Assembly: GCA_964568845.1 (NCBI GenBank)
Contig: CAZMSC010000012.1
Coordinates: 1 to 43,867 of the forward strand
Direction: 5' to 3'
From: DTBU01 sp964568845
GTDB taxonomy: Archaea > Thermoproteota > CALKCG01 > B24
Length of the DNA: 43,867 nucleotides
Positions 7,480 to 15,162 of the stretch are shown piece after piece (the stretch's first letter is position 1; each line of letters starts with the position of its first letter). Both the position numbers and the translations under genes were made by a program. The notes under the pieces are model-generated. The model did not search any database. It saw only the letters and a program-made list of their open reading frames with translations, and was not told where the DNA came from.

Positions 7480-8648
7480 GATATTTTACACCCCGTTTCA
7501 CGCTGAAGTTTCTCTAAAACTTTAAAATACACGATTCTAGCGCTCGTAAAGTTGTTTGATGTGGTTGCTATGAATCCGTATGCTTTAGTCTTATTCTCAA
7601 TGGGGATCGGAGGGGAAATCATAATGTTTGAAAGATCTGATGGATGCTTGAGGGGTTTAAAAGTAAAACCTTCAAATAGAGCCTTCCTGAAGTAGCAGAC
7701 GGCTTTAAAACTGGGATTGAATTTACAAGTTTTACCTAGGCCAGTTTCAATAATGGCGTTTGAAAGGTTTTCTGACAAAGACCTGCTTAACCCAACGTAT
7801 GACACGGTTAATCTTGGGTTGATTTCTATAACGTATACTCCATTTTTAGACAGTATTACGTCTACTCCAATGTATCCCTTTAGACCTTTAAACGATCCAA
7901 CAGCCTTAGCCGCCGTCTTAAATGCCTCGTTTAAAAGTCTATGATGCATAGGGGTATAGCCGCCGAGATACATCCCTCTGCTGACCGATATAAATTGGCG
8001 GTTTAAACTGATGGGTAGGGCTTTTAAACCGTCCGTCAGCAGGGAGACACTTGCAGGCACACCCCTAATGAACTCCTGTATTAGAAATTCCCGCCTCCTA
8101 TTCAACAGGAAGCGCTTAAGCTCTCCTGAGAATTTGAACAATTTTAAACCATCACAACCCGTACTGGTTCTAGGTTTAACTATGAACGGTGGTTTAAGAT
8201 TGTCTAACTCTAAAGGATTTTCAGGAGTGTACATTAGTGTTTTAGGAGTTTTAAGCCTTATCCTAGAAAGCTCTGACACTGCTACAGCTTTATCAGAAAT
8301 ACGTCTGACGGTTTCATGATCGGAGCATACGTGAAAACCATCAAGTTCTTCGAGAAGTTGGGCTAATAATCCGTCACTTTCGGGTGCTATCACGTAGGTT
8401 AAATCGTGAAGTTGAGCAAGCTTTCTAAGCTCGGGAAAACTCACTTCGCCTATTTTTCTAACATTAGAGGGCTTTAAAAACTTGGACAATTTTAAGAAGT
8501 TCCTACAGACAACTGTAGAAACATTGTAACCAGCGTTGGAGAGATCCTGAACTAGAGATGAGACCATTGCAAATCCTTCGGATAGGATGCTTGAATTTAC
8601 GTTTCTAAATAAACCGGATAATACCGCCTCAATGAGCAAGATTTGCAA
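7473..8648 (-). CDS. mfnD: ATP-grasp protein, probable tyramine-glutamate ligase
   Basis: A 391-residue ATP-grasp protein with a pre-ATP-grasp domain of the type found in MfnD. LSEGFAMVSSLVQDLSNAGY (about residues 22-41) and YVIAPESDGLLAQLLEEL (about 80-97) match the (I/L)APExDG pattern. The ATP-grasp core follows: DKAVAVSEL, PPFIVKPRTSTGCDGLKLF (about 155-173) and a metal-binding YVIEINPRLTVSYVGLSRS (about 270-288). MfnD attaches glutamate to tyramine in methanofuran biosynthesis. The TTG start has AGGAGG eight bases upstream. The protein has a roughly 80-residue tail after the ATP-grasp core. Other ATP-grasp C-N ligases of the C1 clusters remain possible. Confidence 0.75.
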   Translation of the reverse strand: MQILLIEAVLSGLFRNVNSSILSEGFAMVSSLVQDLSNAGYNVSTVVCRNFLKLSKFLKPSNVRKIGEVSFPELRKLAQLHDLTYVIAPESDGLLAQLLEELDGFHVCSDHETVRRISDKAVAVSELSRIRLKTPKTLMYTPENPLELDNLKPPFIVKPRTSTGCDGLKLFKFSGELKRFLLNRRREFLIQEFIRGVPASVSLLTDGLKALPISLNRQFISVSRGMYLGGYTPMHHRLLNEAFKTAAKAVGSFKGLKGYIGVDVILSKNGVYVIEINPRLTVSYVGLSRSLSENLSNAIIETGLGKTCKFNPSFKAVCYFRKALFEGFTFKPLKHPSDLSNIMISPPIPIENKTKAYGFIATTSNNFTSARIVYFKVLEKLQRETGCKISW

Positions 8649-8660
8649 ATACGTTTCCTC

Positions 8661-9383
8661 CTAGAGAAAGCCGACCCTCTTAAGCTCAGGTATTGTCAAT
8701 TTAGATTGGTGAAGGGCAGAAGATACCAAAGCGGCTTCAACACCCATGTCTCTTAACGTTAAGAGATCATTTAAATTCCGAACCCCTCCACCAACTATCA
8801 ACCTGATACGTTTAGTTTTCAATTCCCCTATGAGTTCTAAATCAGGCCCGCTGTAGGAGCCGACTTTAGCTAAATCGACAGCTATAGCTTCTTTGAAACC
8901 AAGCCTCACAAACTCTTCAAGACACTCTTTGGGGGAAAGGTTCTTAAGCTTTGGGATTTTTGATATGATTTCACGGTTTTTAAGGTCTAGGCTTAAAACC
9001 ACCCGGTCACATCCATACGCTTCTAAAATCGATTGGGCAACCTCCAATCTTGGAAGCGTTTCCGTAGCTACTATGAGTTTCTTAACACCACTGTCTATTA
9101 CCTTTGAAGCTTCTTCAAAGCTTTTAACCCCTGGATCCACCATCAAATCTACTTCTGAAGATAGGTCTTTGTAGAGTTCCGTGTTTAGAAAACCGTAAAG
9201 TATGGCATCTAGATCTGCCATGTAAACCGTTTTAAATCCCAGGTATGATAGTTTTTTAACGGCGGCCAGCGGGTTTGAAAATGGACATAGGCTGTTTCTA
9301 ATAGGTTTATATGATTCTCTAAAACCCATTTTAGCCCAAACAGTTAAACCGTTTTTAATGTCCAGAACAGGTATAACCTTCAA
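8661..9383 (-). CDS. HisA/HisF-related TIM-barrel protein of C1-carrier gene clusters
   Basis: A 240-residue (beta/alpha)8 protein of the HisA/HisF-related family that accompanies methanofuran/tetrahydromethanopterin genes in methanogens and methylotrophs. It keeps both aspartates expected for Amadori-type isomerases: one in VIPVLDIKNGLTVWAKMG (about Asp8) and one in VVLSLDLKN (about Asp133). The phosphate-binding GGGVRNLNDL is near residue 198. A separate bona fide HisA is encoded at 25528-26250, so this one is unlikely to serve histidine synthesis. Its substrate is not known to me. The TTG start has AAGGTG upstream, and the gene is the first of the minus-strand mfn cluster, 12 bp before mfnD. 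Confidence 0.8.
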   Translation of the reverse strand: MKVIPVLDIKNGLTVWAKMGFRESYKPIRNSLCPFSNPLAAVKKLSYLGFKTVYMADLDAILYGFLNTELYKDLSSEVDLMVDPGVKSFEEASKVIDSGVKKLIVATETLPRLEVAQSILEAYGCDRVVLSLDLKNREIISKIPKLKNLSPKECLEEFVRLGFKEAIAVDLAKVGSYSGPDLELIGELKTKRIRLIVGGGVRNLNDLLTLRDMGVEAALVSSALHQSKLTIPELKRVGFL

Positions 9384-9459
9384 AGAGTCGGCACCTTAAC
9401 CCTTTCAATATTCTCTTAAGGTAGATTTTTAAGGCTCATAAGTTTTTAGATAGTTTAAG

Positions 9460-10590
9460 ATGAGCTACGCTGCTCTACTCTACGATAGATTAACCATAGA
9501 TGAGGCTGAGCTGTTACTAGTAGCTGATAGGAGGGGTTTAACCCTTAAGAAGATCTTCACCAAAGACCCTTCAATGCTTTCGGAGGCGGATTTAACTGAT
9601 ATTCGTATAGTGGTAAATCGCTGTGAAAGTAAGAGTAGAGCTTTAGAAGCCGCTAAAAGAGTTACAGAGCTCAATAGGACGGTTATAAACTCTTATAGAG
9701 TTGAAGAGCTGTGCGCTAATAAAATTAAGACCATTGAACTGCTTGAAAAGGGTGGCGTTAAAACCCCTAAGAGTTTATTTAAACCGTTTCCAAAAGTTTT
9801 AGGCGACTCAGACAGTTGGATAGAGGAAGTTACTGAAGAGGCTGAGGCTAAATTAGGATACCCGGTTGTTTTTAAACCCACACATGGAAGCTGGGGTAGG
9901 GGTATAGTCAAAATCGACTGTAGGGAGCATTTAATGGAAACTCTTAGAGAGAACTCTAAGCCAAATGAGATAAATCCAGACGGTGTTTTTCTGCAGGAGT
10001 ATGTTGAAAAGCCTGGCTTCGACCTTAGAATAGTTGTTTACAAGGAGAAACGTGGAACAGACATACTATGTTGCATAGCCAGAGTTTCTAGAAAGCCTGA
10101 AGAGTTTAGGACGAATACTCATCTTGGAGGATTGCCAGTGGGTATTGAGTTAGAACATTATCCAGAGCACGTAGAGGAGGTTTTAAAGGCCGCGAAGATT
10201 ATAATGCAAGAGGAGAAATATGGTATAATAGCTCTAGATGCCATGCCCCAGATAGAAGATGTAGATTATAATATCGTTTACAAACTTACTAGTAAATGCG
10301 TAGAAAAGTATGATGAAATCAGAAGGTTTGTAGATGAAAATAGGTTTAAACGGTATATTGAATGGAAAAATGAAATGGAGTTCATGTTTCAAAAACTTAA
10401 AATGGAAGACTCTTATATAACGCTTAGAAATTTGATGTCGAACTTACTTGAAAACAGTAGTCTTAAAATTCACGAAGCCAATTCAAGGTTCGACTATGCT
10501 ATGAATACTAGAAATGCTACGGGAGTGAATCCGGCTGAGAAATACGTTGACTTGTGTTCAGAAGCATTGAGCAATTGTCAGCTTTCGTAG
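9460..10590 (+). CDS. LysX/RimK-type ATP-grasp ligase with an internal insertion
   Basis: A 376-residue ATP-grasp amide ligase. The N-terminal half has NSYRVEELCANKIKTIELLE (about residues 77-96), then VVFKPTHGSWGRGIVKI (about 136-152), where GSWGR is typical of LysX/ArgX ligases, and RTNTHLGGLPVG near 217. The last core strands normally follow directly on ALDAM (about 258-262), but here about 70 helical, charged residues (about 264-333) intervene before HEANSRFDYAMNTRNATGVN, which restores the metal-binding E.N and the ATGxN motif. So either the fold has a genuine insertion or it evolved by a fusion. Possible roles are alpha-aminoadipate-LysW ligase, glutamylation of a C1 carrier (MptN-like) or another peptide ligase. 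LysW is not seen. It is divergent from the mfn cluster and its end overlaps a convergent gene by 13 bp. Confidence 0.75.
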   Translation: MSYAALLYDRLTIDEAELLLVADRRGLTLKKIFTKDPSMLSEADLTDIRIVVNRCESKSRALEAAKRVTELNRTVINSYRVEELCANKIKTIELLEKGGVKTPKSLFKPFPKVLGDSDSWIEEVTEEAEAKLGYPVVFKPTHGSWGRGIVKIDCREHLMETLRENSKPNEINPDGVFLQEYVEKPGFDLRIVVYKEKRGTDILCCIARVSRKPEEFRTNTHLGGLPVGIELEHYPEHVEEVLKAAKIIMQEEKYGIIALDAMPQIEDVDYNIVYKLTSKCVEKYDEIRRFVDENRFKRYIEWKNEMEFMFQKLKMEDSYITLRNLMSNLLENSSLKIHEANSRFDYAMNTRNATGVNPAEKYVDLCSEALSNCQLS

Positions 10591-10955
10591 AGAAACTCCC
10601 CGTACGCTATGGAGGATGGATTTAAAAACCTACGGACTACTTTCAAAGCGTCGTCTAAGTTGAAGTCTTTACACGTGTAGATGTCTACTGTGAAGAAGTT
10701 AAACCTCCGCCAAGTGTATAGAGAAACTCCGGATTCAACCCATCCCATGTAACCCGCCAGTCCTTTATGTATTGGATGCCCCTTGGTATCTGGACTGAAA
10801 ATCAAGGGTTTAGTTATTGGAGTCATCGATAGCGTTTCAGCAAGCTCATTGAAGAAGTCTTCGATGAGAGCTTTGTTAACCTCTACACTGTAAAAGCCCT
10901 CTATGAACACTCTTCTTCTCTTAACTTGAGGCAGTAGGTTTTTCAAAACAGACAC
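10578..10955 (-). CDS. S-adenosylmethionine decarboxylase-like protein with a changed active site
   Basis: A 125-residue protein resembling the small bacterial/archaeal AdoMet decarboxylase proenzyme. The centre reads GWVESGVSLYTWRRF (about residues 71-85) against the family's SESHxxIHTWPE, and VDIYTCKDF (about 90-98) matches the family's DxFTCG. The Glu-Ser self-cleavage pair (74-75) and the Cys (95) are kept, but the histidine needed for proenzyme processing is tyrosine at 80, and the second His after the Ser is Gly. True AdoMetDC makes decarboxylated SAM for polyamines; this protein may be non-cleaving or may act on another substrate. The GTG start lacks a clear ribosome binding site, so the N-terminus is uncertain. 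It follows the homocitrate-synthase-like gene by 33 bp. Confidence 0.65.
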   Translation of the reverse strand: MSVLKNLLPQVKRRRVFIEGFYSVEVNKALIEDFFNELAETLSMTPITKPLIFSPDTKGHPIHKGLAGYMGWVESGVSLYTWRRFNFFTVDIYTCKDFNLDDALKVVRRFLNPSSIAYGEFLYES

Positions 10956-10988
10956 TGAGAAAATGTGTTCAGAGGTGGGGAATTAACT

Positions 10989-12428
10989 TTACTTGAACTC
11001 GTCGAAGACTATAGAGGTGCTCGTTTCCTCTATCCCTGAGCTTAAGCTTCTAATACTCTGAGTTATGCCATCTAAGAGGGCTGTGTTAGGTACGTCTTTG
11101 ACATCGATGAGATAGTCCCAGTATCCTGTGATCTCCCTAATTCTAAAGGGTATGTTGTACTTGGCTAGGAGTTTTCTGATATTTTCTACTATGTCCTGCT
11201 CACTATGTCCAGGTCTAACTTTAAGGAATATGACGGCATCACCTATGCTTCCGGTAAAGCCGGGTTTCGTTTTAACAGGTTTCCCCGTCTCCTCTTGAAT
11301 TATACTCCATACTTCTGGAAGCCTCAAATCCCTACCCTTCTCCATAGATAATGACCTTATTCTATCCACGATCTTAGACTTAACTCCCTGATCCATATCG
11401 TACCCGCTTAGAAGAAACTCTATGAGCTCTTTAGACTGCATAGCTCCAAATTCGTAAAGTCTTTCAAGACCATATTTGGAGAAGTCTATAGTCTCATATG
11501 TTTCAGGGCATCTTAAAACGGCCTTCTGATGCGTACCAGCTTTATGGGTTCTGGCAAAGACTCCGACAATTGGATGGAATGGATGGATAGGTATACCCGA
11601 TATGGCGGATAAGTAGTTGTAGAGCTGGGGAATTCTTTTAAAATCTACACCTGTTTTCACACCGTAGAGGGATTCAAGGTTTTCAATAGAGGTCGCTAAG
11701 TCAGCTATCCCACATCTCTCCCCAATACCCATGACGGATACGTCGAAGCTCCTAGCCCCACCGAGCAAACCCATAATACTATTAATGACTGCGAGACCTC
11801 TGTCGTTATGACAGTGAACGTCCAGCGGAATACCTATCTCTTCAGCCGTTCTAGCTACGATTTCTCTAAATTGCAGAGGCTCGGCCTGACCTTTGGTATC
11901 CGGTATCTTCAATATGTCGGCTCCAGCCTCCTCAGCCACCTTTCCAACTTCTACAATTTTCTCAACCGGTAGACTCGTAGCATCTTCCATGGTGTATATG
12001 ACACATTCAAATCCGATTTTGTTCTTGGCGTAGGACACCACGTCTCTTATCGTAGCTAAAGCCTTCTCATAGCTCATACCGTTGAGTTTATACAGGAGGT
12101 GTCTTTCTGTAGGTGAGAGGAATATCGTCACACCCCATGTTTCACATTTCCAAGCGATATCAACGTCTTCTCTTAAACACCTGCAGTGTCCAATGAGCCT
12201 CGCATTACCATATCCAAGCTCTTTAAAATACTTAACAACGCTTTCAACACCAGTTCTGTACTTGGGGCTGTAGGGTGAACCTATCTCCATGTAAAGTTTC
12301 TCTCCTACGGTTTTATATATCATCTCGGCTAGTGTGCATTTTTCCTCGGGTTTAAAGTAGACTCTGGGTGCCTGCTCTCCTTCTCTGAGCGTAGAGTCTA
12401 TTATGTGTTCGAGTCTTATAGAGGCCAC
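10989..12428 (-). CDS. Homocitrate synthase-like DRE-TIM enzyme with C-terminal RAM domain
   Basis: A 479-residue enzyme of the isopropylmalate/homocitrate synthase superfamily. The N-terminus has DSTLREGEQAP (about residues 11-21) with the catalytic Arg and metal Asp; VHCHNDRGLAVINS near 202 carries the HxH metal pair; FARTHKAGTHQKAV near 292 matches the homocitrate synthase THKAG(I/T)H region. The last about 85 residues (GDAVIFLKVRPGHSEQDIVE and onward) look like an Lrp/AsnC RAM effector domain. Homocitrate synthases of Sulfolobus-type archaea carry such a domain for lysine feedback. That argues for 2-oxoglutarate plus acetyl-CoA condensation in alpha-aminoadipate lysine synthesis, though other acyl synthases cannot be excluded. 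The GTG start has GGTGG upstream. An Lrp gene lies immediately upstream. Confidence 0.75.
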   Translation of the reverse strand: MASIRLEHIIDSTLREGEQAPRVYFKPEEKCTLAEMIYKTVGEKLYMEIGSPYSPKYRTGVESVVKYFKELGYGNARLIGHCRCLREDVDIAWKCETWGVTIFLSPTERHLLYKLNGMSYEKALATIRDVVSYAKNKIGFECVIYTMEDATSLPVEKIVEVGKVAEEAGADILKIPDTKGQAEPLQFREIVARTAEEIGIPLDVHCHNDRGLAVINSIMGLLGGARSFDVSVMGIGERCGIADLATSIENLESLYGVKTGVDFKRIPQLYNYLSAISGIPIHPFHPIVGVFARTHKAGTHQKAVLRCPETYETIDFSKYGLERLYEFGAMQSKELIEFLLSGYDMDQGVKSKIVDRIRSLSMEKGRDLRLPEVWSIIQEETGKPVKTKPGFTGSIGDAVIFLKVRPGHSEQDIVENIRKLLAKYNIPFRIREITGYWDYLIDVKDVPNTALLDGITQSIRSLSSGIEETSTSIVFDEFK

Positions 12429-12492
12429 TATTTAACCACCGCTCGACGACTATTACGATGGTGTCTAACTGAATATAAGTTTTTCGGATATC

Positions 12493-12918
12493 TTATGAGG
12501 ATTCTCTTAAAACAACCAAGGTATTTGTGGATTCTACACCATCAATTTTACGAATTTCGTCAATACAATTGTTCAGATCGGACACATCGCTGCCTTTTAT
12601 CATAGCCACTATGTCGTAGAGCCCTGAAACCTCATAAACAGCCTCAACGCCTTGAAGCCTCTTCACATTTTCAGACACAGTAGATAGAGGGTGAGATGTC
12701 CTAGCAGATATAAGGACGAGGGCCTTCAATAATGGCTTTGTGACGCCGATTTCAACGGTAAACCTCTTTATAACACCGTTCTTTACAAGTCTACTGACTC
12801 TTCTTCTAACAGCGCCTTCAGTAACACCTACGATACGGGCTAACTCCGTATACTTTACTCTTGAATTTCTTTTAAGCAACTCAAGAATCTGCCTGTCAAT
12901 GTCGTCGAGTTTATTCAT
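12493..12918 (-). CDS. Lrp/AsnC-family transcriptional regulator
   Basis: A 141-residue protein. It has an N-terminal winged-helix domain (LDDIDRQILELLKRNSRVKY then TELARIVGVTEGAVRRRVSRL, residues about 3-45) and a C-terminal RAM domain (VLISARTSHPLSTVSENVKR, EAVYEVSGLYDIVAMIKG), the full Lrp architecture and length. Members bind amino acids through the RAM domain and regulate amino acid metabolism; in Sulfolobus an Lrp-type protein controls lysine genes. It sits 64 bp upstream of the homocitrate-synthase-like gene that has its own RAM domain, so joint response to an amino acid is plausible but inferred. An A/T-rich TATA-like stretch near 12947 is about 28 bp before the ATG, which suggests a leaderless transcript. 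Confidence 0.85.
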   Translation of the reverse strand: MNKLDDIDRQILELLKRNSRVKYTELARIVGVTEGAVRRRVSRLVKNGVIKRFTVEIGVTKPLLKALVLISARTSHPLSTVSENVKRLQGVEAVYEVSGLYDIVAMIKGSDVSDLNNCIDEIRKIDGVESTNTLVVLRESS

Positions 12919-13030
12919 TAAAAGTATTTTTGTCAGCTTAATTTTTTAATTTAACTCTTCAACTGTAGAAAACCATTTATGAGAGATTAATCTTCTGAAG
13001 ATTGAAGCCCTTTAAAGAAAAGTGGTATAA

Positions 13031-15145
13031 ATGAGCCGAGGAGACCTCAACGCCATTTTGAAGCCGAGTTCTGTAGCTATCATAGGTGCTTCTAGAAGGG
13101 CGGGAGCCGTTGGAAACCTCATAGTTAGAAACATTCTAGAGAGCGGATTCAAAGGGCCAATATACCCAGTTAACCCCAATGCAGACGAGGTCTACGGGTT
13201 GAAGTGTTATCCATCAATAATGGACATAGGAGATAGTGTAGATTTAGCAGTCATAGCGGTGCGATCTAATGTGGTTCCAGCGGTCGCCGAAGAAGCTGGC
13301 AAAAAGGGCGTTAAAGGACTCGTAGTAATATCGGCTGGTTTCAGGGAAATAGGTGAAGAGGGCGCTAAACTTGAGAGGGAACTTCTAGACATATGTAGGA
13401 AATATAGTATGAGGATGGTTGGCCCAAATTGCCTAGGCGTTATAAATACATCGGTTCCGGTAAATTTAACGTTCGCATCTTCGAGACCACTACCGGGCAA
13501 GATAGCATTATTGTCTCAAAGCGGAGCCCTATGCTCAGCTATACTTGACTGGGCTCCTAGAGAGGGTTTGGGCTTTAGCGTGGTTATAAGTTTAGGCAAT
13601 AGTGCAGACCTCAACATCGTCGATTTCATAGATGCATTAAAGGATGACGAGAATACTAGAATCATAGCTTGCTACATAGAGGGGGTTTCAGACGGGTCTA
13701 GGTTTATGGAGGTTGCTAGAGAAACGTCTAGGAAAAAGCCTATAGTTGTACTTAAAGCCGGTTTAACCAGCATGGGTATTAGGGCGGTTTCATCGCACAC
13801 AGGCTCCATGGCTGGTAGTGCCGTAGCTTATTCGACAGCATTTAGAAAAGCCGGTGTCATTCACGTAGACTCTATTGAGGAACTATTTGATAATGCTAAA
13901 GCGTTTTCATCTCAACCCATTCCCAACGGTAGGAATGTGGTCATACTGACGAATGCCGGTGGACCGGGTATAGTTGCCACAGATGCTTGTGAAAAATTCG
14001 GCTTGACATTGGCATGGCTATCTTATGAAACTATGGATGGACTTAAAGCGCTTCTCCCAGAGCAAGCCTCGATTATAAATCCGGTTGATGTGCTCGGAGA
14101 TGCTACAGCTGAAAGATATGAGCAGGCTCTAAGGCTTCTCCTTAAAGACCAGGGAGTAGATGCAGTGGTGGTCATTTTAACTCCGCAGGCAGTCACTGAG
14201 CCTACTGAGACAGCTAAAGCCTTAGTTAAAGTCCGGAGCGAGCACCCAGATAAGCCGATCCTAGCCGTTTTTATGGGTGGGGATTCCATAGGTGAAGCTA
14301 TTGACATTCTTAAAGGCAATTACATACCGGTCTACGAGTTTCCGGAAGACGCTGTTAAAACCCTCAAAAACATGGTTGATTACGCTGAAAACATCAGAGC
14401 ACGGTATAAGGAGGAGCCTCTAGAGTTTGAAGGAAACATAAACCTGGTACAGAGAATTGTAGAGAGAGCTAAAGCTGAAGGTAGAACTGTCTTGCTCAGT
14501 CATGAGGCTAAAACCGTTATAAAAGCGTATGGGTTGAATGTTCCCAGGTCTGGCTTTGCTCAAAACTTTAGACAGGCTTTAACCATAGCCAATAGCATTG
14601 GCTATCCTGTTGCTCTGAAAATAGTTTCTCCACACATACTGCATAAGACTGATGTCGGAGGAGTTGTTTTAAATATAAACTCTGACTATGAGCTTGAAAA
14701 CGCTTACGATTCCATGATGCGAAACGTTGCCACGCTACTACCTCAAGCCCGCATATATGGAGTTGAGGTTCAAGAGATGGTCTCTCCTGGCAAGGAGGTC
14801 ATAGTTGGTATTCATAGAGACCCTCAGTTTGGACCTTTAATAATGTTCGGGCTTGGAGGCTTATACGTTAATCTAATAAGAGACGTCAGCTTTAGACTGG
14901 CTCCACTCAGCCGTAGAGAAGCCTACAATATGATAATGGAGACGAAGGCCTACACACTTTTAAGGGGATTTAGAGGTGAAATGCCTTCCGATATAGAGTC
15001 AGTCGTAGACGTGTTATTGAGGGTGTCGAGGCTTGCGTTAGACTTTAAGGAGATTGCCGAGTTGGATATCAATCCATTGATAGTCTATGAAAGGGGGAAA
15101 AGTTCTTTAGCTTTAGATGTTAAAATAACATTGTCGTATACTTAA
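13031..15145 (+). CDS. acd: Acyl-CoA synthetase (ADP-forming), fused alpha-beta
   Basis: A 704-residue single-chain ADP-forming acyl-CoA synthetase. The alpha half has the CoA-binding Rossmann start (SSVAIIGASRRAGAVGN, about residues 13-29), GPNCLGVIN (about 131-139) and SSHTGSMAGS (about 254-263) with the phospho-accepting His at about 256. The beta half begins near residue 480 with an ATP-grasp domain (YPVALKIVSPHILHKTDVGG; GVEVQEMVSPGKEVIVGIHRD). It interconverts acyl-CoA plus ADP plus Pi with acid plus ATP, usually acetate in anaerobic archaea, giving substrate-level ATP. Subgroup specificity (acetate, branched or aryl acids) cannot be read by eye. The next gene follows by 17 bp and is likely co-transcribed. 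Confidence 0.9.
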   Translation: MSRGDLNAILKPSSVAIIGASRRAGAVGNLIVRNILESGFKGPIYPVNPNADEVYGLKCYPSIMDIGDSVDLAVIAVRSNVVPAVAEEAGKKGVKGLVVISAGFREIGEEGAKLERELLDICRKYSMRMVGPNCLGVINTSVPVNLTFASSRPLPGKIALLSQSGALCSAILDWAPREGLGFSVVISLGNSADLNIVDFIDALKDDENTRIIACYIEGVSDGSRFMEVARETSRKKPIVVLKAGLTSMGIRAVSSHTGSMAGSAVAYSTAFRKAGVIHVDSIEELFDNAKAFSSQPIPNGRNVVILTNAGGPGIVATDACEKFGLTLAWLSYETMDGLKALLPEQASIINPVDVLGDATAERYEQALRLLLKDQGVDAVVVILTPQAVTEPTETAKALVKVRSEHPDKPILAVFMGGDSIGEAIDILKGNYIPVYEFPEDAVKTLKNMVDYAENIRARYKEEPLEFEGNINLVQRIVERAKAEGRTVLLSHEAKTVIKAYGLNVPRSGFAQNFRQALTIANSIGYPVALKIVSPHILHKTDVGGVVLNINSDYELENAYDSMMRNVATLLPQARIYGVEVQEMVSPGKEVIVGIHRDPQFGPLIMFGLGGLYVNLIRDVSFRLAPLSRREAYNMIMETKAYTLLRGFRGEMPSDIESVVDVLLRVSRLALDFKEIAELDINPLIVYERGKSSLALDVKITLSYT

Positions 15146-15162
15146 ACAGGTGGTGTGAAGGT

